Positions 54,860 through 63,386 of a stretch of 64,000 nt of DNA are shown in pieces. The position numbers and the translations under genes are program-made. The first letter of the stretch is position 1; each line of letters starts with the position of its first letter. This DNA is from Limibacter armeniacum (GTDB taxonomy: Bacteria > Bacteroidota > Bacteroidia > Cytophagales > Flammeovirgaceae): NCBI RefSeq assembly GCF_036880985.1, contig NZ_JBAJNO010000009.1, forward strand, positions 3,384,501-3,448,500, in the 5' to 3' direction. The notes under the pieces are model-generated. The model worked only from the letters and a program-made list of their open reading frames with translations. It had not been told where the DNA came from and ran no database searches.

Positions 54860-56032
54860 ATGAACGGGAATTATTCACTGAACGGCTTCAAGAAATATGT
54901 TTTTTTGGTTATCAGCTTGTTGACACTTAGCATGGCTCATGCTCAGGAACAAGAAAGTGATAAGGAAAAAAGTAAGGATGAAAATGTGGTACACTCACTT
55001 AACGATGACTGGTTGGTGTACGACAAGAGGTCGGATGGTTTTGTGCCTTATATTCCATCTGTTCATAAGGATGTAAGTAATTACTACCTGTTGTTTGATG
55101 CGTCTCCTTACTTGAGGTATAAATTAAAACTCAACTTCAATAACCAAAGCGGTATCTTTATCAATAATAAATTACTATTCCATACAAGTAAAGATGCCAA
55201 CCAGTTGATGCTGGATATTGATAGCTTGGTAAAGTCTGAAGGAAAAGGAAGTATGTTACTTACTGTTTATGATGAATTAAAAACAGGTAAGGTACCTAAT
55301 GCGGAAATTGTTAAAAAGGGGGTAGAAAAGCCTTTACTGGAACAGTTTAAGGATGCTGCATTAAAGATTTTACCAAAAGCAGACTCCCCATTTTTGCATA
55401 ATATGACAGTAGTTGGTGTGGCAGTGATGATCCTATTGGCATTTTTTGGGAGAATATCTGATCTGCGTATTGATAGGTATTCATTGGGGAAATTATTTGA
55501 TGCCATTTTGCGAGGAAAAGTGGAGCAGGAAAAGCTGACAGGCTTGAGTGTCATTACTTTTGTAGTGTCATATGGGTTGGTTGGAGCCTTTATTATTTTG
55601 TTGCTCGGACAGGAGGCAAGTGTTATATCAGATAAGTATTGGGCAGACGAACCCAACACCTTTTATTGGAAGTTTTTGACCCTGTTTACAGTGGTACTTT
55701 TGTTTGTGTTAGGGCGATTTGTTTTAATCGCGCTTTTGGGAAAGATTTATAATGAAAAGCAGTTGATGTCAATACATGTTTATTCATTTATCGAAGTAAC
55801 CCAAATTTTTGCCATTCTGTACCTTTTAGTAGGTGGTTTGTGTCTTTTTAACATAGATGCTGTAAATGTAAATTTGGTGGGTATTGGGTTGATATTGAGT
55901 CTGTTGTTGAAGTCCTTTCTAGTGTTTGTTGTAGTCTCTCGACAGATTTCATTTAGGAATAAGTATATAATTTCGTACTTTTGCGCCACAGAATTTCTGC
56001 CAACATTGCTGGCAGTCAAAGTATTTATCTAG
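54860..56032 (+). CDS. DUF4271 membrane protein
   Basis: 390 aa. Signal peptide ending AHAQ, a periplasmic beta-rich region (about 30-150), then about six membrane helices from residue 185 (VVGVAVMILLAFFG, ITFVVSYGLVGAFIILLLG, FLTLFTVVLLFVLGRFVLIALLG, IFAILYLLVGGLCLF, LVGIGLILSLLLKSFLVFVV). The helical part is DUF4271, which in Bacteroidota commonly sits directly before hemD, as here. Function unknown. The predicted hemD promoter box lies inside the last codons of this gene. Confidence 0.82.
   Translation: MNGNYSLNGFKKYVFLVISLLTLSMAHAQEQESDKEKSKDENVVHSLNDDWLVYDKRSDGFVPYIPSVHKDVSNYYLLFDASPYLRYKLKLNFNNQSGIFINNKLLFHTSKDANQLMLDIDSLVKSEGKGSMLLTVYDELKTGKVPNAEIVKKGVEKPLLEQFKDAALKILPKADSPFLHNMTVVGVAVMILLAFFGRISDLRIDRYSLGKLFDAILRGKVEQEKLTGLSVITFVVSYGLVGAFIILLLGQEASVISDKYWADEPNTFYWKFLTLFTVVLLFVLGRFVLIALLGKIYNEKQLMSIHVYSFIEVTQIFAILYLLVGGLCLFNIDAVNVNLVGIGLILSLLLKSFLVFVVVSRQISFRNKYIISYFCATEFLPTLLAVKVFI
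55976..55983 (+). promoter_or_regulatory. Possible hemD promoter box inside the upstream gene
   Basis: TACTTTTG, a perfect -7 element followed by C, within the DUF4271 coding sequence about 95 bases before hemD. The -33 region (TTTAG near 55952) is weak. Confidence 0.4.
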
Positions 56033-56077
56033 TTCCCGTTTACTGAATTGGTTTTCTAATTGAAATCATTTTACAGC

Positions 56078-56866
56078 ATGGCAAACAAAACCGAACAAGG
56101 AGTTGGTACAGTTGAGAAAAAAGCAGTCAAATCCATCCTTGTATCTCAGCCTGAACCTGCAGACCTAAATTCACCCTATCACGCTTTGGCGAAAAAGTAC
56201 GGTATTCAAGTCGACTTCCGACCATTTATCGAAGTTAAAGCTGTTGACGCCAAAGAATTCCGCAAGGAAAAGATCAATATTCTTGACCACACTGCGGTAA
56301 TCTTTACTAGCAAGAATGCGATTGATCACTTTTTCAGAATTTGTAAAGACCTGAAAATAGAAGTACCTGCTGATATGAAGTATTTCTGTATTTCAGACCT
56401 GACAGCAAATTACTTGCAGAAGTATATTGTTGTTAGAAAGAGAAAAATCTTTACAGGACTGAAAACGGCTAATGATCTGCTTGAGATTATCAAGAAGCAT
56501 AAGAAAGAGAAGTTTCTCTTCCCTTGCTCTGATATTCGCAAGGATGACATTCCTACATTCATGTTTGAGAATGGATTCGATTTGACTGAGGCTGTCTTGT
56601 ATAGAACTGTTGCTAGCGACCTATCTGATTTGAAGGATATCTACTATGATATGATTGCATTCTTCAGCCCTTCAGGTATTAAGTCATTGTTCCAGAACTT
56701 CCCTGAGTTTAAACAGAACAATACAAGAATTGCAGCTTTTGGACCTACTACGGCAAAAGCTGTACGAGAGCATGATTTGAGATTGGATGTTGAGGCACCA
56801 CTTCCTAATGCCCCTTCCATGACAGGTGCGATTGAGCTTTACATCAAGGAGCACAACGATATTTAG
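56078..56866 (+). CDS. hemD: Uroporphyrinogen-III synthase
   Basis: Closes hydroxymethylbilane to uroporphyrinogen III in haem synthesis. 262 aa from the ATG at 56078 (MANKTEQGVGTVEKK); an in-frame TTG six codons earlier is less likely. Two Rossmann-like lobes: residues about 20-60 plus 150-260, and 60-150. Typical pieces are ILVSQPEP, AVIFTSKNAIDHFF, KFLFPCSDIRKDDIPTFM, VLYRTVASDL, DMIAFFSPSGIKSLF and IAAFGPTTAKAVREHDL. Sequence of this family is weakly conserved, but the whole length and the DUF4271 neighbour support the call. Terminator follows. Confidence 0.9.
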   Translation: MANKTEQGVGTVEKKAVKSILVSQPEPADLNSPYHALAKKYGIQVDFRPFIEVKAVDAKEFRKEKINILDHTAVIFTSKNAIDHFFRICKDLKIEVPADMKYFCISDLTANYLQKYIVVRKRKIFTGLKTANDLLEIIKKHKKEKFLFPCSDIRKDDIPTFMFENGFDLTEAVLYRTVASDLSDLKDIYYDMIAFFSPSGIKSLFQNFPEFKQNNTRIAAFGPTTAKAVREHDLRLDVEAPLPNAPSMTGAIELYIKEHNDI

Positions 56867-56885
56867 TATAGGAAGTCAAGATTTA

Positions 56886-56925
56886 GAGAAGGCCGTATTT
56901 GTAATGTTGCAAATACGGCCTTCTT
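56886..56925 (+). terminator. Terminator-like hairpin after hemD
   Basis: Perfect 14-bp stem (56888-56901 with 56910-56923); the following bases are T-rich but interrupted by C and G. The 240 bases from there to the next gene show no other feature. Confidence 0.7.
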
Positions 56926-57166
56926 CGTTTCTTTGTCGATTAGTTGGCTATTTTACAGCTGAATTTGAAAAAATGTGCTAATTTCATTAAATAACGATTA
57001 GATGTATTATAGACTTTCAGTCTAGCGGTGTGTGATCACTTGATAAGCATTTGGATAAGAGAGTATGTGGGGTATAAGTGTTGTTGACTTGACTGAATTG
57101 ATCTTCTGACGTCTGACAGAACTGCTTGAAAACAATAACCAATAACCAAGGAAATACTCCTCTGCT

Positions 57167-58117
57167 ATGAAGAGACTACTGGCTGCTTACTTATGCTTAA
57201 CATTTTGGTGTTTGGGGACGGCACATGCGCAACAAGACCCTCAGTTTAGTCATTACATGTTCAATCAGCTTTATTACAACCCTGCAACGGCTGGACTTGA
57301 CTCAAGGTTTATAGAAACAAAAGTACTCTATAGATCTCAATGGGCAGGTTATGAGCCTACGGTTGACGGAGGCGGTGCTCCTACTACTCAACTTTTTAGT
57401 GTTAGTATGCCACTGACTCAATTAAAAGGTGGTTTGGGGCTTCATGTAATCAATGATGAATTAGGTCCTGAAACAAGAAGAGAGGTTCAACTTTCTTTCT
57501 CTTATCATATACCTGTAAATAAAGGAAGTCTGTCATTTGGTGTAAGAGGAGGAGTCTTTAACTTTGGCTTGGATAATAGTTTACGATATGTGAATCCTAA
57601 TGACCCAACAAAACCAACAGGAAGTGTAAATGAATTTACGCCTGATTTTGGTGCGGGGTTATATTTTGATCACCCTAATTACTTTGTTGGGGTATCTGCC
57701 AACCACCTACAACAGAGTGACTTTGATACAGAAGTCGCAGGGTTTTACTCATTAGCGACACATTTTACTACTCTGGTGGGAATGAATTTGGATATGTCTT
57801 CTAAAATAACTTTACAGCCATCCGTTATACTGAAAAGCGACTTTAAAGCGTATTCTATAGAGGCGAGTGCTCTTGCTATCTATGACGATAAAGCCTATAT
57901 AGGACTTTCTGCTAGAGAGTTAGAGGCTGCAATATTGATGGCAGGAGCTTACTTGACAAGAGATAAGCGCTTAACACTAGGTTATGCGTTCGATTATACA
58001 TTAGAGCAAAAAGATGCTAAATCAGCAACTTCGCATGAAATTATGTTGTCCTACAAATTTATGGCACCAGGTAAAGCAGAGCCGTCTATTTTGCGAACTC
58101 CGAGGTTTAGATTTTAG
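57167..58117 (+). CDS. PorP/SprF-family type IX secretion membrane protein
   Basis: 316 aa outer-membrane protein with a signal peptide ending AHAQ. The family N-terminus QQDPQFSHYMFNQLYYNPATAG is unmistakable; GLHVINDELGP, FGVRGGVF, TPDFGAGLYF and the terminal RFRF complete it. PorP/SprF proteins form barrels that work with the type IX secretion system, either in the core machine or to attach secreted adhesins such as SprB. Placed directly ahead of gldKLMN it corresponds to porP in the porPKLMN arrangement of Porphyromonas. About 280 bases separate it from gldK. Confidence 0.92.
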   Translation: MKRLLAAYLCLTFWCLGTAHAQQDPQFSHYMFNQLYYNPATAGLDSRFIETKVLYRSQWAGYEPTVDGGGAPTTQLFSVSMPLTQLKGGLGLHVINDELGPETRREVQLSFSYHIPVNKGSLSFGVRGGVFNFGLDNSLRYVNPNDPTKPTGSVNEFTPDFGAGLYFDHPNYFVGVSANHLQQSDFDTEVAGFYSLATHFTTLVGMNLDMSSKITLQPSVILKSDFKAYSIEASALAIYDDKAYIGLSARELEAAILMAGAYLTRDKRLTLGYAFDYTLEQKDAKSATSHEIMLSYKFMAPGKAEPSILRTPRFRF

Positions 58118-58395
58118 GATTGAGTAATTTTTTTATAATATATTGTACTTTTTAAAAAAGTATAGCGTTTTGATGTTGATTGGGAATTTTTTTAGTGATT
58201 TTCTATGAAATATTTTTTAAAAGTAATAGACTTTTTTCTAGATGAATCAATTTTGGATTTATTTTTGCAATTCAGTTGGAAAAATTCCCAAAAACAAAAC
58301 TGACATTTAATTAAAAATTAAGGTATAGCTGTTCCTTAATATATTTTAAAGTCTTAACGTTGTACCTTGAAACGCTCGAAATCATATAAAGAATT
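58118..58395 (+). promoter_or_regulatory. AT-rich gldK upstream region with a -7 box
   Basis: Contains TATTTTTG at 58260-58267, a perfect -7 element about 130 bases before gldK; the -33 region is only T-rich. Suggests gldKLMN has its own promoter apart from the porP-like gene. Confidence 0.4.
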
Positions 58396-59436
58396 ATGAA
58401 TAACTCATCACTTTTGAGGAATTTGACTTGGGCTGCCCTTGTATTATCTCTGTTTTTTCAAGGATGTAGCATATTTGGAGGAAATAATAGCGATGAAGGC
58501 AACCTTGTAGGTGCTACACCTCCTGGCGATTGGGATTCGCAAATTGTACCATACGGCATGACAGTCGTACCTGGTGGAACCTTCCATATGGGACAGTCAG
58601 ATGAAGATATTACTTCATCAAAAATAAACATGAACAGGCAAATCACAATCAGTGGTTTCTACATGGATGAAACTGAGATTACAAACAATGAATATCGCCA
58701 GTTCATCAATTACATGACTTCTGCATCAGATACTAGTGCTGATTACGACTTTGACAGAGTTCAAGACGAATTGCGCCCTGATACAACTGTGTGGATGAGA
58801 GATTTCTCTTACCATATGGGTGATCCTATGCAGGAATACTACTTCTCACACCCTTCTTTTGGAGATTATCCAGTAGTAGGTGTGAATAGAAAAGCCGCAG
58901 AGGAGTTCTGTAAATGGAGAACAAAGTACTATAACGATTACCGTGATAGTATTGGATTGGCTCCTATGCCTAAATTTAGTTTGCCTTCAGAAGCACAGTG
59001 GGAATATGCTGCTAGAGGTGGATTAGATATGGCTAAGTACCCTTGGGGTGGACCTTATATCCGTAATGGAAAAGGTTGTGCACTTGCCAACTTTAAGCCA
59101 GGTAGAGGTAACTATTATGATGATGGTTTCCCTTATACAGCACCAGTAGGAGCTTATTTCCCTAACGGTTTTGGCTTATACGATATGTCTGGAAACGTTG
59201 CTGAATGGTGTGATGATGCCTACAGCCCAGCTAGTTACCCTATTGTTTGGGATTTGAACCCTACTTATAGAGATCCAAATGAACCAAGAAAAGTGGTTAG
59301 AGGTGGATCTTGGAAAGATATTCCATTCTACGTGCAAACAGGTACTCGTACTTATGAGTACGAAACACAAGCAAGATCATTTATCGGATTTAGATGTGTA
59401 ATGATTAGTCTTGGTGGGTACCAAGGATGGGAATAG
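58396..59436 (+). CDS. gldK: Gliding motility / T9SS lipoprotein GldK (PorK)
   Basis: 346 aa lipoprotein (lipobox FFQGC, Cys about residue 24). The body is a formylglycine-generating-enzyme (SUMF1) fold: VPGGTFHMGQSDED, FYMDETEITNNEYRQF, FGDYPVVGVNRKAAEEFCKW, LPSEAQWEYAARGG, GNVAEWCDDAYSP, KVVRGGSWKD and GFRCVMI. In T9SS it has no enzyme role; with GldN it makes the ring under the outer membrane through which the system is anchored. First gene of gldKLMN, next to gldL. Confidence 0.96.
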   Translation: MNNSSLLRNLTWAALVLSLFFQGCSIFGGNNSDEGNLVGATPPGDWDSQIVPYGMTVVPGGTFHMGQSDEDITSSKINMNRQITISGFYMDETEITNNEYRQFINYMTSASDTSADYDFDRVQDELRPDTTVWMRDFSYHMGDPMQEYYFSHPSFGDYPVVGVNRKAAEEFCKWRTKYYNDYRDSIGLAPMPKFSLPSEAQWEYAARGGLDMAKYPWGGPYIRNGKGCALANFKPGRGNYYDDGFPYTAPVGAYFPNGFGLYDMSGNVAEWCDDAYSPASYPIVWDLNPTYRDPNEPRKVVRGGSWKDIPFYVQTGTRTYEYETQARSFIGFRCVMISLGGYQGWE

Positions 59437-59571
59437 TCTAATTTTTTTAGATAGAATCATATTAGCTAAGGCTCTTAGCCTGACCCTAAAACTGATAAAT
59501 GAGAGTAATGCTCGATACATACTCTTCGAGTTTTATTTAAATTTTAGCCGGTTAACTTAAAGCAAACGAAA

Positions 59572-60381
59572 ATGAGTCATCACAAAGAAACATTTAACGA
59601 GAAATTTAACAGAGTTTGGGTGCCAAAGATCACCGCTGTTGGTGCAGCTGTAGTAATCGTAGGAGCACTGTTTAAGCTGCAGCACTGGCCTGGTGCGGGA
59701 CCAATGCTTATCGTAGGTCTTGGAGCTGAAGCTTTCCTGTTTTTGCTTGGTGCTATTGCCCCAACACCTCCAGTAGATAAACATTATAACTGGGAAAATG
59801 TATACCCTCAATTGCTAACTGACGAAGTTAAAGCTGTTGAAACTTCATCAAGATCTTCTAACGGTGGTGCTTTAGTTGCTATCGATAAAATGATCGAAAA
59901 TGCGAACTTGACTCCTGAAACATTCAAGAGCTTTGGTTCTGGTATGGAGAAGCTGAACGCATCAGTAGCACAAATGAGAGATCTTTCAAATTCTGCTGCT
60001 GCTTCAGATGAATATACTAAGAGTCTACAAGTTGCTACTAGATCAATGGGTGAGTTGAATAAGTCATTCTCTGGTACTGCAGAAGCTATGAATGCAATGG
60101 CTGGTGCATCTAAAGACGCTAAAGAATACCATATGCAAGTTCAAGCTGTAAGTAAAAACTTAGGAGCATTGAACGCTGTATATGAAATGGAGTTGAAAGA
60201 TGCTAACAACCACTTGAAAGCAATGAACAAGTTCTACGGTAACTTGAGTTCTGCAATGCAGAATATGTCAGATGCAAGTAAAGAGTCAGAGCATTTCAAA
60301 ACTCAGATGTCAGCACTTACAGGTAACCTGTCTAAGTTGAACAACATCTATGGTAAGATGCTTTCAGCAATGAAAGGTTAA
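59572..60381 (+). CDS. gldL: Gliding motility / T9SS motor protein GldL (PorL)
   Basis: 269 aa. Two membrane helices at about 18-34 and 44-62 with the family core LFKLQHWPGAGPMLIVGLGAEAFLFLLG; the buried Glu53 corresponds to the proton-channel glutamate of the T9SS motor. The C-terminal 200 residues are cytoplasmic coiled coil (SVAQMRDLSNSAAASDEY, repeated motifs up to SKLNNIYGKMLSAM). GldL and GldM form the inner-membrane motor that powers secretion and gliding. gldM starts 57 bases downstream. Confidence 0.97.
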   Translation: MSHHKETFNEKFNRVWVPKITAVGAAVVIVGALFKLQHWPGAGPMLIVGLGAEAFLFLLGAIAPTPPVDKHYNWENVYPQLLTDEVKAVETSSRSSNGGALVAIDKMIENANLTPETFKSFGSGMEKLNASVAQMRDLSNSAAASDEYTKSLQVATRSMGELNKSFSGTAEAMNAMAGASKDAKEYHMQVQAVSKNLGALNAVYEMELKDANNHLKAMNKFYGNLSSAMQNMSDASKESEHFKTQMSALTGNLSKLNNIYGKMLSAMKG

Positions 60382-60438
60382 GCCTTCCTGCAATTTTTAG
60401 TTAAACCCTATTTTTAAACATCAAAAACTGAAAATAAT

Positions 60439-62097
60439 ATGGCAGGAGGAGCTAAAGAGACACCTAGACAGAAGATGATTGGTCTGATGTACTTAGTGTT
60501 GCTCGCCATGCTTGCCCTTCAGGTAAGTAACACGGTACTGGACAAGTTTATGTTTATTGAATCGTCATTCGATTTCTCAAATAACATAACTTCTACAGCA
60601 AATGAGCAAGTAGTTAGTAAAATTGCTTCTGTAGCTAATCAGAAGAAAGATAATAAAGAGACTGCTGCTTTGTTGGATGATGCAACAGCTATAAGGAATA
60701 AGACCAAGGAAGTGATTTCATTTATTAATGAAATGAAGAGCAAGATCACTGAAATTGCTGGTCCTGATATTGAAACAGGAGAACTAAAAGATAAGGCAGG
60801 TTACGATGGTCAAATGCTTTATACTTTAGGACCTGGGGATTCTAAATCAGGAACTGCATATGAGTTGAAAACATTACTTGATAGCTATGTAGAAACTCTT
60901 AATAAGATTGGAGTAAGTAATATTGAAGAGCACAAAGCAAAGACTCAGGAGATAATTACTTTCAATAAAATCAATAAGATAGCAAAAGACGGTAGTGAAG
61001 ATACTAAGTATACACAGTCTAATGACCCTTCAATGAGGGAGAATATTAAAAAAGACTTTGCACAACTTCAGTTTGATCACACACCTAACGTTGCCGCTCT
61101 AGCTGTATTGAGTCAATTAGCGTCTGAAGTACTTCAGGCAGAGTCTGAGGTAATGAACGTATTGGAGACTAGATCAGGTGCTAAAGTAAACTTTGATAAA
61201 GTTGTTCCTGTAGTTAAGCCAGAGTCTAAATACGTAGCTGCTGGTACAGATTATAAAGCTACTATGTTTATTGCGGCTTCATCTTCTTCAGCAAAACCAA
61301 GAATGACATTCAATGAGAGTAGCATTTCTGTAGAAAATGGAGAAGGTATCGTTGAATTCAAGGCAACACCAGGTAAGTATGATAACAATGGTAGAGCTAA
61401 GAAAACTTGGAAAGGTACTATTACATATACAACTCCATTCGGTGATACAACTCTGAACATTGAAGAAGAGTATTATGTAGTTAAGCCAACAATCGAGATC
61501 AACTCAGCAACAGTAAATGCACTTTACAGAAACTGTGCGAACGAATTGATCGTAGATGTACCAGCATTGGGTGAATCATACAACCCTCAGTTCTCAGCAA
61601 CTAATGCATCGACATCTAATAAAGGTAAGGCTTTAACTATTATTCCAAGCGCAAAAGCGAAAAGTGTTGACCTGACTGTAAAAAGTGGAGGTAGCTTGAT
61701 TGGAAAGAAAACCTTTAAAACTAAAGGTATTCCACTTCCAGAAGTTGAAATTTATGCTGATGGCAAAAAAGTAGACTTGGCAAGTGGTATCTCAAAGAGA
61801 ACTAGATCAGTTGAGTTGAGAGTTCGTCCTGACTCAGAATTTGCAGCGGCATTGCCTAATGAGGCTAGATACCGTGTAGTGAAGTGGGAAGTACTAGGTG
61901 CTAGAGGACCAAGACCTGTAGGAGCTCCTCAGAGAGTTTCGGGTGGTACTCAAAAAGTATCAGTATCAAACCTTGCTAAGAATTCTGACCGTTTGGTAAT
62001 CGAAATTCAATCTCTTGTAAGAAAGAACTCTTTGGGTAATGTTGAAGGTGTTCGTATGACATCGAACGTAATTAACGTTCCAGTAACTAAAGAATAA
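60439..62097 (+). CDS. gldM: Gliding motility / T9SS motor protein GldM (PorM)
   Basis: 552 aa. One N-terminal membrane helix (about 13-33, MIGLMYLVLLAMLALQVSN) preceded by the conserved KETPRQKM, then a long periplasmic part: helical D1 (about 40-225) and three beta domains (D2-D4) ending in VINVPVTKE. GldM dimers reach across the periplasm to the GldK/GldN ring and transmit force from the GldL proton channel. The gene is followed after 4 bases by gldN. A second GldM-like gene begins at 63387. Confidence 0.97.
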   Translation: MAGGAKETPRQKMIGLMYLVLLAMLALQVSNTVLDKFMFIESSFDFSNNITSTANEQVVSKIASVANQKKDNKETAALLDDATAIRNKTKEVISFINEMKSKITEIAGPDIETGELKDKAGYDGQMLYTLGPGDSKSGTAYELKTLLDSYVETLNKIGVSNIEEHKAKTQEIITFNKINKIAKDGSEDTKYTQSNDPSMRENIKKDFAQLQFDHTPNVAALAVLSQLASEVLQAESEVMNVLETRSGAKVNFDKVVPVVKPESKYVAAGTDYKATMFIAASSSSAKPRMTFNESSISVENGEGIVEFKATPGKYDNNGRAKKTWKGTITYTTPFGDTTLNIEEEYYVVKPTIEINSATVNALYRNCANELIVDVPALGESYNPQFSATNASTSNKGKALTIIPSAKAKSVDLTVKSGGSLIGKKTFKTKGIPLPEVEIYADGKKVDLASGISKRTRSVELRVRPDSEFAAALPNEARYRVVKWEVLGARGPRPVGAPQRVSGGTQKVSVSNLAKNSDRLVIEIQSLVRKNSLGNVEGVRMTSNVINVPVTKE

Positions 62098-62101
62098 AAT
62101 T

Positions 62102-62965
62102 ATGAAGTTAAAGAGTCTCAAAATTCTTGTGTGGTTTGTAGCAAGTTTGGCATTTGCCTCGACTGCTAACGCTCAGGAGATCTATGAGAGTGAAGATAAT
62201 CCACACTCTGTCAGACCTGTAAGGCCTGCGGATATCATGTACAAGAAAACAGTGTGGCTTAGAATGGATTTGAAAGACAAAGTCAATACTCCTTTCTTTG
62301 CTAAAGAGCATTGGATTTCGAAGTTGATCATTGAAGCGGTAAAGAGTACATTGCTTAGACCATACAAGAATGACTCTTTAACGACCAGAATGACTAATCA
62401 GGAATTCATGGAGAAGATCAAGCGTCGCGATATCATTGAAAACTCTGACCCAATTGATGATTGGGGTGGAGGAGACAGTGGTTGGGGCGGTGGCTGGGGA
62501 GACACCGGCACAGCTTCAGCTGCTACTCAAGAGTCCGACGAATTGGATCCAGAGGATATTTCACTTCTTGATGTAAAGGTTGATATGATCTTTGATAAGT
62601 GTCGTGGTATGTGGATTCGTGATATTCAATCACTCACGTTGGTACTACCAGCAGATATGAATGGAGCTAAAGGGGTTGAAGACCCAATTGCTTCGTTCTC
62701 TTACAAAGAATTGGTTGATAACCTTTTTGATCAAAATAAAGAAGCAATTTGGTTCAATGAGCAAAACACTGCTGAGAATAAAAACTTAGCGGAAGCTTTT
62801 GACCTGAGCCTTTACAATGCAAAAGTTACGAAGTTTACTGATGCAAAAGGTCGTGATATCTTTGATATCTATAATGACGAAGGTAGAGGTGAGATTGCTC
62901 TGATCAAAGGTCAGCAATATCAATATCAACTGTTAGAGTATGAGTCTAACTTGTGGTCTAACTAA
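62102..62965 (+). CDS. gldN: Gliding motility / T9SS protein GldN (PorN)
   Basis: 287 aa with a signal peptide ending NAQE. Family features: VWLRMDLKDKVNTPFF, ITRMTNQEF-like core, DKCRGMWIRDIQSLTLVLP, SFSYKELVDNLF, ARNKNL-like C-terminal helix and a final LLEYESNLWSN. An unusual glycine/tryptophan-rich insert (DDWGGGDSGWGGGWGD, about residues 118-135) divides the N-terminal and main domains. GldN pairs with GldK in the periplasmic ring. Followed by a terminator, which closes gldKLMN. Confidence 0.95.
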   Translation: MKLKSLKILVWFVASLAFASTANAQEIYESEDNPHSVRPVRPADIMYKKTVWLRMDLKDKVNTPFFAKEHWISKLIIEAVKSTLLRPYKNDSLTTRMTNQEFMEKIKRRDIIENSDPIDDWGGGDSGWGGGWGDTGTASAATQESDELDPEDISLLDVKVDMIFDKCRGMWIRDIQSLTLVLPADMNGAKGVEDPIASFSYKELVDNLFDQNKEAIWFNEQNTAENKNLAEAFDLSLYNAKVTKFTDAKGRDIFDIYNDEGRGEIALIKGQQYQYQLLEYESNLWSN

Positions 62966-62980
62966 TTTCTGACAGCAAAT

Positions 62981-63018
62981 AAAAAAGGGTATCCATTTCA
63001 AATGGATACCCTTTTTTT
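62981..63018 (+). terminator. Terminator of gldKLMN
   Basis: Long A/T-flanked stem of about 16-18 bp (62981-62997 with 63001-63018) with a very short loop and T run, 15 bases after the gldN stop. Confidence 0.88.
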
Positions 63019-63386
63019 ATTCTTGAAACTCATATTAGTCTTTTTAAAATATTCCCTCATGTAATGCTCAGTTGTCTTTAATGCCTGCAAATAACACTTT
63101 ATAGCCATGGATATGTTATTGAAGGTAAATCGAGGCTCTCATTTTTTAATAGGTAATATGTAAGGTTGATTAAATGATTTATTTTCAGTTAATTAATAAA
63201 GTGAAAAAAAACTGACATAAGGCAGATATTCATTTCTTTGAACCTTTTATACTCCATTTACTCCTATACAAATAACCCTTACTAATACCCATAAAATTGT
63301 TCTTTATTCCTCAATAAGGACAACTATAGCTGTAAATGGAGCCTATCGACCTGTTTTTAAACCAGCTTTGATAATTTGATTAAACC
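63019..63386. other. Intergenic region between gldN and the second gldM
   Basis: About 370 AT-rich bases without a coding frame. It must contain a promoter for the second gldM-like gene, since a terminator precedes it, but no box matches the consensus well. Confidence 0.35.
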
